This document shows, in pieces, positions 34,501 through 43,500 of a stretch of 64,000 nucleotides of DNA; position 1 is the first letter of the stretch, and each line of letters starts with the position of its first letter. Under the pieces are notes generated by a model. It saw nothing but the letters and a program-made list of their open reading frames with translations. It was not told the origin of the DNA and ran no database searches. This stretch comes from Bolinopsis microptera (taxonomy: Eukaryota; Ctenophora; Tentaculata; Lobata; Bolinopsidae). The DNA lies in assembly GCF_026151205.1 (NCBI RefSeq), contig NC_087079.1, forward strand, positions 8,114,635 through 8,178,634, in the 5' to 3' direction. A program made the position numbers and the translations under genes.

Positions 34501-37500
34501 ATCTAATCATGGTCGAACACAGAAATTGTAGCCATTTATCCTGGAAACTACTTAAGACTTACCAGGAATAGAAATAGCGAGAACAGTGAAGATAACATTA
34601 ACCATGCAGATAAAACTCGGCCATGACGGCATGACATTTCACTATTTCAGTCCTGAGAAATAATTATTAATCAAACACAACGCACAGTTACTACGGGCAT
34701 AATATCTAAAAGGTTCTGGAAAATTTATTTTAAATGAACGCGGAAATGTAGTTTGAACTTTAAGATAACTAATACCACACTTTATGTTAATGGTCGCGAG
34801 ACAAGAGACAAGAAAGCGTGTTTGGAAAGAACGTGAGCTGTTGCTCAAATTGTACGTGACCTCGTGCTAATAGTGTGGCCCTCGCACCAAGGTATCAAGG
34901 TGAAACGTGCTAAAGGCACTCAAGGGGAGCAACATGGTGCGTTAAATCACAATTACATGAACGGATCAGTTGTACGTACGCTGGTCGCTGCCACAACCCA
35001 GACGTTGCTACTAAACCCAGGTTACTTTGTTACTTATGCCTAATTACCGGGGTGATTAGTTTTTTGGACTTTATGTCCTTGAAACCAGAATTTAGTCTGT
35101 TCGTTCCTGTAATCTGGCGATGGGTGCGTTGCTACTTGCTGTTACCTATATTTCCAAGTACCGCTTATAGCATGGTGTAATAGACTTATAAGAAGCTTCA
35201 AAACCTTATAAACCCTTTCAATTAGGGTAAAGATTGAAATTAGCGCAATATGGGTCAACATTTTTGTTTCTAAATCTTAGCATTCGATCGAAATAAGACC
35301 ATCTTTCCAACGTTAAATGAAAAATCGAAGGGTGATTTATCAGCAAAATATAAATTAAGTAAAAACTAACGTGCAATAAGTAGATACTAGATATTGATAT
35401 GGGAACGTGAATTTGAATAATAGGTACAACCATATAACATAAATGCGGATTCCAGAGTAAAGTAAAAAGGTTAGGTCAATGAGTGGCATAGACTTCATAA
35501 TACGCATACGTTCTTAATGTTAACCATCATAGGAGAGAATATAGTATAAGAGGCAGGTGTTGAATCATAGGCACTAATGCACCGGTACAGAATTACCAGG
35601 CCTTCGTGGTGTCTGACATGCATTATTCTTCTTTGGCCAAATGTCGCGGCTTAGTCAATCAATACAATGGCAGATGTTGTTTAATAATTCAACAGGTATA
35701 TCTGGTTCTTCATAGTATAATATTATTATATAATATATAATTTATGAATGTAAATTGCAAATACAGTTAAAGCAGTAAGATAAGGGAAGAGAAGTAAAAC
35801 ACGCATCATTGATGCAGCCGGCAGCTGCCCATGTTAAACATGTTGAACATGTTGAACATTGAATTATGCTCCTTCTATCCGTCGAATAGACGTCCACTGT
35901 GTGCCACACCTAAACAATTCGCTATTGTATAGACTATACAATAGACTATTGTATAGTCTATACAATAGACTATTGTATATACTACAGCTTTAAGGGATCT
36001 TAAAGTAAAGGAAAACACTTTAGCACTGAATTATGCTCCTTCTATCCGTAGAGTAGACGTCAACTGTTAAAACGACTGTTTTTATCATAATTATGTCTTT
36101 AGTCGTGCCACATCTAAACCATTCGCTAGAATTTTAAGGGATCACACATAAATAAAGGAAAACACCTTAAAAACTTATTTATAGATATAAAGGAAATTTA
36201 CATTTTCCAGGGTTTTTTCCGGACCTAATTTTTAAACCAAACCAATTGATAAAGAGACTTCAAAGGGTTCAAACCCTGAATTCCCTATTACAATACTTAT
36301 GAAACCCTCCGCGTCCGTGCTAAAATTTAAGCATAATAAAACCATTCTTTCCTGAGATCTTCATAACATCTTCATTCTTCATTGAATGACTGGTGCCTGA
36401 GGTCGTGGTTCCCTGAGGCGGCCAGAATACACTATGGCTTTGGTCCCGACCTCATCAGTGATTAAAATCTGGGGCAAGATGATATTCAATCTGGCATCAG
36501 TGATTCCTGACAATTGACGAAGATTCTTTAGGAAAGTAGGAAGATTCGGATTCACTAATTCGGAGTAATACATGTTTGGTATTAAACATGATTTTGACGA
36601 CACACATAACATTAACATTAACATACTTACGGAAAATACATTATGTTGTAGCACTTCTCTGTGCCGTTTCAATTAGTGATTGAATATGCATAGCTCTACT
36701 TTCGATAGCACTGGTTAATTTACGCTTTCCTCTATATAATTATTGATCCTATTCTTACATGAGCTTCTGGCTGATGTGACTGTGTGAGCAGCAACACCAG
36801 CTTTTTAACCGGCTACTCTTTTTCTTTCTGTCGGACTGTTTTGAATTTCTTGAAAACCTCGTCTTAAACCACTTAAATATGGTGTTACACGTGGCTTGAC
36901 CACGCGTTACCATGGCGTTACCACGTGACTAACCACACGTGACCTTTTTAATTGAGTAATGGGCTCTGGCTATATTGGTGGTGCCGGAGACTTCCATTAT
37001 TAGACACACATTATTATTTGCACCTTCACGGTTAATTTCACCGCACGATATAATTGAAATTGTCGTGCTGATGCTGTTTGAAAGTTTACCATTTAATGAG
37101 TTTGTAAGCGGTAGGCTGGTAGTTGGCTTTTTTTAATTGATTATAAGCTATAAAATACCTGAATTATGAGTCATATCTTTTCCTGCGTTATTATAATGTC
37201 CGTATATTAATAAATGCGTAATAATAATGCCAGCATTGAATAATTTTTCTCATCGATTTGTTGCTTATATCAATTCAAAATCAATTTTTCCGACATTTTC
37301 CAAAAATCTGTAAAACATGGTTTTCTTTGAATTTGATAATTCTAATCAGTCGTCAGTCAATGAACTTAATTTTGCGAACTAATGATTAACTATCGGTTTT
37401 GACTACCTTTAATTTAAAGAAAAATCCGAAATTTCCACGGCTTTCAACTTGTTGCTAAAACAGGGCCTTGGTTAACATGAGATGAGAATATGGCTGGAGA

Positions 37501-40500
37501 ACTAAACATCAGGGAAATGTTAAACAAGTTTCCATACTTCTACGTTCTTCTCGTACTTTCTTTCATCGTCATCTTCCTGGCTTGTTCCTGTTGGAGTTGG
37601 AACATATTGAGGAAACGTATGATTCTGCTACCTCCATCTAAATATATCAACCCTTCTTATGATTCTCATTTCTCTTCAAGTAAGATATGCAGTCAAGAAG
37701 TAGAACATTCAATTCATAGTTTCAAAATTCAGGCGAATACCAGCGCTTTATTGTTTGTCAAAAGCACTTATAGCTTTCATGTTTAATTAATTATATTAAG
37801 AGTCTTCCTTGTCAGTAAGAAACTGTTGAATCCCACAACATTTGCCGTTAGTGGTTAACGGCCTGCAGAACTTTGTCCATTTTTAGACAAAATCCAAAAC
37901 TCACTAGAAGATTTTCAGGATCTTATAACTGCTAATCTCAGTTAATCTTCTGAGCGTAGAACTACTTCAGTCCACTTTTCATTCTTCCAAAATCATAACG
38001 TGAACTTCATTATATCATAGGATGTGAACACACAAAATACTAAATATTAGAGATATACTTGAAAACCAAATAAGCTTAAATATATGACACTCTAACCCGC
38101 TCCTAACCCTCTCACCCACTCCTAACCCTCTAACCCGCTCCTAACCCTCTAACCCGCTCCTAACCCTCTCACCCGCTCCTAACCCTCTAACCCGCTCCTA
38201 ACCCTCTAACCCGCTCCTAACCCTCTCACCTGCTCCTAACCCTCTAACCTGCTTCTAACCCTCTAACCCGCTCCTAACCCTCTCACCCGCTCCTAACCCT
38301 CTAACCTGCTCCTAACCCTCTAACCCGCTCCTAACCCTCTAACCTGCTCCTAATCCTCTAACCCGCTCCTAACCCTCTCACCTGCTCCTAACCCTCTAAC
38401 CCGCTCCTAACCCTCTAACCCGCTCCTAACCCTCTAACCCGCTCCTAACCCTCTAACCCGCTCCTAACCCTCTAACCTGCTCCTAACCCTCTAACCCGCT
38501 CCTAACCCTCTAACCCGCTCCTAACCCTCTAACCCACTCCTAACCCTCTAACCCGCTCCTAACCCTCTAAATCACTCCTAACCCTCTAACCCACTCCTAA
38601 CCCGCTCCTAACCCTCTAAATCACTCCTAACCCTGTAACCCACTCCTAACCCTCTAACCCGCTCCTCTCTCCCGCAGGGTCAAGCAGCAAACACTCGCCG
38701 GTTAAGCTCCCGACGCCAGTCTAGTGTCACCACGGTGTCTTCTTCTTCAGACGGAGGTGAGGACTGTGTGGAGAGACTAGTCCTCCTCTCTGGGCAGCTC
38801 CGAGACCGCATCATGGTCAGTAGTCTTGTTAGTCTTGTTAGTCTTATAAGGCATTCTCTAGATTGTTTTGGAATTTGTAGTCTAATTTATCTATAAATAA
38901 ACCTTGAAAATTTGCGAATTTCATCGGCCAACGACTTCAGAGAGTGAAATTTTAGCTTAAATATGAAAAGTGAAATGTTGATTTTTTTCACAGGAAGGAC
39001 GGGTACCTAAACAAGACAAGAACCTACAAATCTCAACATACCTCGACTCCTGTGATTCCTTGCTCAGCGACGAAACCTTCAACATGTACCTAAAAATGAA
39101 GGAAGCAGGCGAGCTCTGTAAGCTCATCAAACGAAACATCGTCTTCACGCGAGAGACCGTCTCCATGGACAACAGATCAGACGTGTTCATCAGAGCTGCT
39201 GACTTGACGAATAACAGAGCGATTGTTTGGAGCTTTGAGACGTTTTGTGAGCGAGTTGAAGGGTTGAAGGCTTATTATCAGGCCTTGTGTCAGGTACGTT
39301 TAGTAATCTTGTGATAATTGACACTCTTACAGATCAGCCAGCTGCTTTCTGCAAGGTTTGGCGGCTGTTCTGATCCTTATTTAGTCTAAAGTTTTGATGA
39401 CATTTACTCGCCAATATTGCACGTACGTCGTATAGCAGAGTATTTTCATTCGCTTCAGTATTGTATTTAATCTCGTAATATCTCCTCAGAACTCGGTGGT
39501 GCCAATAGAGGGTAAGGACATGTCAGGAATATTCGGGTGTGAGGAAGAGTGGGAGAAGGACCTCAGCATGCTCTCAGACGAGGCGAGCATTATCTCCGAG
39601 ACTAAGCTTTCTTCTAGCGCTTCCGAGAGTTTCCTGAGTGCCACCTCTTTTATCAGCACCCCTAGGAGTAAGTAGATGATGTTATTGTTACACTGACATA
39701 TTCTTACACTGGGACAATATTGTTAAACTAGGATGATATTGTTAAACAGTTAAAAAATCGTGGCTTTGAAAAAGTAGCGATATGTCTTGTCAGAACAATC
39801 TTTTTGTTACTCATTTAACTTTTTTGTTTATAAAACTAACTTTAGTTTATTGAACTAAATGTTTCTAACTTGCTCAATTTAACTAAGTTTCTCATCACAT
39901 CAGGTTGCAAATCAAGAGGCGGAGACCGTTACGGAGACTGCTTATCACAACTACACCTCCTACTGACAACAACACCTCAAATGTGTAACACCTTCTCTGG
40001 TAACACTCTCTGCGACACCTTGTTAGAAAGTGTCAGAGCTGTCAGCTACACTCTCTCCTCCATCGCTGACAGTGAGTCAGAACTCCATTTAAATACCTAA
40101 TCGTATAATTTATATTGAAGCGATTTACTTTAAGTTCCTGATTGAAATTTTAACCTACATTTTCCGTGGCGTGTTTTTTAATTGGCTTAATGGCTTAGAC
40201 AATTATATAGGGCCATATAACAGCAATCCTCACGTAACACTTCTCCTTCTCAGAGGAGGTGAGTCTGGTACCCAAACTAACCCACCATCTGACATGTCTG
40301 TACCGTGATGCTGCCTCCTGGACCCAACACACTAAACCTAACTTCAAACTAACCCACGCAGTACAGGATGTCCTGTCTGCTGTTAAGAGAATCGTGCAGG
40401 TAATAAGATTGTGTGGATTTTGGAATGTGGAAAGTTTTAAATCCGGTTTGGACTGATTTTGTGGTTTTTTAATATTTGAGTTAAAGAAACCTTATTTATT

Positions 40501-43500
40501 CATCTTTGTTAAAAGCTCATTTCTTAACCCGCCTTATATTTTCAGCGGTCGATCGAAGGAAGAAACATTCATGAAGCGGATCTGAGTCGAGCACAGGGGC
40601 TGTTATTGGAGGTGGTTTACCATGCTGGTCAGATGTGTGGAGCAGCTCTGGTGGACTCATCCTCTGCAGTTCCTCCAACCGAGGGTCAGCATTTCCTTTT
40701 AGCTTTTGTTATTTATTGTTACATTTGAATCCAACTCAGTAACTAAATGTTTAAACGACTGGTAAACATTTAAGCTTATATTAAAACTCTGTGCTATAAT
40801 GTGACTACATAGTGCCATGACATAAGTTTTCTTTCAATATGAGCAACATTAAGAGACATCAAGGTTGGGTCTGCTACTATTTACTAAAATCCTACTCAAA
40901 TCCTAGCGCCCTAAACATATTCCCCTTTAAAAATGAAAAACGTAAATTCATCAGAAATAAGCGCAGAAGTCTATTAAACTCGCTACCAAGTCCAACACAG
41001 AACAAAAACCATCTTATCAAAATGTCCACTCAGAAGGGGGTTCCATGGTGAGTTACCAAGCTTTGCATGTCTTCCTAATAACCGGGCACCCACTCTCGTC
41101 TGCTCCGTTAGGGCAGTGGGTGTAGCCGTCACAAGCCCTCCAGATTGGAATACAGAAGCTCAATGAACCGCACTTGAACCCAAATCTTCCACATGGCACT
41201 GAAATGAGGGATTTTGTAATATTACTGCGCTTTATTGAGATGATGAGATTCTTGTTAATCGTTGGGTAGTGCAGTACAAATATATGGGAACGTTTAAAGA
41301 AAAGAGCCCAAGTTTTGATCCATAAATAAAAAGGTTGGTTAGTAAATGTTGCGTGTGTTAGCCTCCTGAAACACGCACAGTATTCATCACTGTCCCAACC
41401 AAAAGGCGAGAGGGATGGTGAAATCACCAGTGTAATCACATGACAGCTCTTAAATCTGGCGACATTTTTTCACTTATTTTTTTTTCGGAAAAGTTTAAGA
41501 CTTCAGGTATGATTTTCAATTAGTGAATTTCTGAACGGAAAAAAAAACAGAGACTGTCTTGTGATTACAGGTCTCCCCTTTTGGGTGGGTCATGTGATTA
41601 CACTGAGACAGCCTGACAAACGTGACTAATCTACTCAAATACAAGGAAATATTTTGTGTCGACGTTTATCAGCTGCCGTAATATCACCACCCCTCCTACC
41701 TCTAGTTGTAACAGCCCTGTTCATCAGTTCCTCCGGGACAGTTCCATACACCGTCACAAACATTCCACACTCCGATACAGTAACTGTTTCTAGATTCCGG
41801 GTTACATGCCCAACCAAATGAACCGCAACTTGTTTTGATCTCTTATGGGTAGGTAATTGTGATTTTCTTGGTGTAATTATGTTATTATGTAATTATGTAA
41901 TTACGATATTCAAGTGCGCTTTAGCTTTCTAAAGGCTGTAAATGGAGTTTAACTAATGCTTATGATGTTAACAAAATAAGTAGCTGCACCAACATCGAAA
42001 GACGGCAAACACCTTTCTGTTATCTGAGAAGCTTAGAAAATTGTCATGAGTAAATGCCACCCTGTCATTAGCAACCGAGCTCTCAGTTCTAACTTTAACA
42101 GAAACACCCTTTATTAGACTGATCGATAGTGAGAATCTCAATGAATTTATCAATTTATGGTTAACAATTTAATTAAAAGGATTTAATGCAACAAGAATTT
42201 CGCCGCGGTAACACCACGCACGATCAAATTTCCCTACTGCCTACAATGTATTTGTTCTACTTAAGGGGTCGTTCACATATTACGTAATCAGCTGAGGGGG
42301 GGGGTTTCCGAATGATTACGCTAGTGTAATTTCGACACAATAGCTTTGTGTAAAACTGATTACGGAGGGGGGGGGGGTAAAACTGTTCCAAAAAATGATT
42401 ACGTAATATGTGAACGACCCCTTATTGTATCCCACAGTGGTGTTTGGCGCACGCGATAATCGTTTATATTATATTAGGCGTGCAGAACTTGTAAAATTCT
42501 GCGCGCATCTGAAGTGTCGCCGTCGAATGTCGATCTGTATGTGGTTTGGTTGTAGATCATTTCATTTTTGCGCGGTTTTGTTTTGTGTTAACGATGAGTA
42601 TCATAAATCAAGAGGCTTGCATATAATGAACATATTGACACGGGTGCAGAGTTGAGTCTGTACGGAACCTAGTAGTTTCAGATCCTTGTTTAACTTGCCG
42701 TACAGCAAGGTCATCCACTACTTTAGCCCGGCGAGGCACATAACTCCCTCTACAACTCCATGACAAATGTTTCATATATACTAGCCGAGCTCACAAGATG
42801 TCACGTCATATTATTGCATCGTATGCCAACTTTATTGACTGTAATCAACTATTCTGTCTCATCTTAGTTATTATTTGTATATAACATAAACTAATGCTTT
42901 TGATGCTTACATCTACAGCACCATCGACTATCGACTATCGAGCCTTTGATTTTATATAGGATTCTTTAAAAGCATACCGCAATCTTGATCTTAGTTGCTC
43001 CTTGAATGTAAATGTAAAGTAACATCTTTTGTCAACTATGTTTTCGCTTTTTAAATTTTACCATGAAGTGTCGATCAACTGTTATAAGTAATATATATTA
43101 AGTAATCAGCAACGAGTTTATCAGCTGATATCATAATTTAATTTGTTTCGACTTGCTGAATTTTATCACTCGGTAATTTATTAAGCTTGTTTCACCAAAA
43201 TAACACTTACATTGATGATTGATCCGCTCTGATGACTAATATGCTATATTAATGAATAAGAGTGAATTGTAACCCGATGGAAACCTGTGTAACAGTCGTC
43301 AAGCACCAAAAACTGGTTGCTATGCCTGTAATTAATTAACACATAACAGGCGTCGCGCGCGCAAAATAGACTCCTTTTATACACATAGTTATAGGAGAGT
43401 GGTCTATATTGCGAAGGAGCAGACTTTTGTCGTCAACGTAGGACCGTCGGGCCACCTCATATATCCAAACCCGATTACTTATTCCCTACGATCTTTTTGC

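Noticed and set aside
38093-38664. Interstitial telomere
   Set aside because: The 19-bp unit contains CTAACCCT but never successive CCCTAA hexamers, so it is an ordinary minisatellite.
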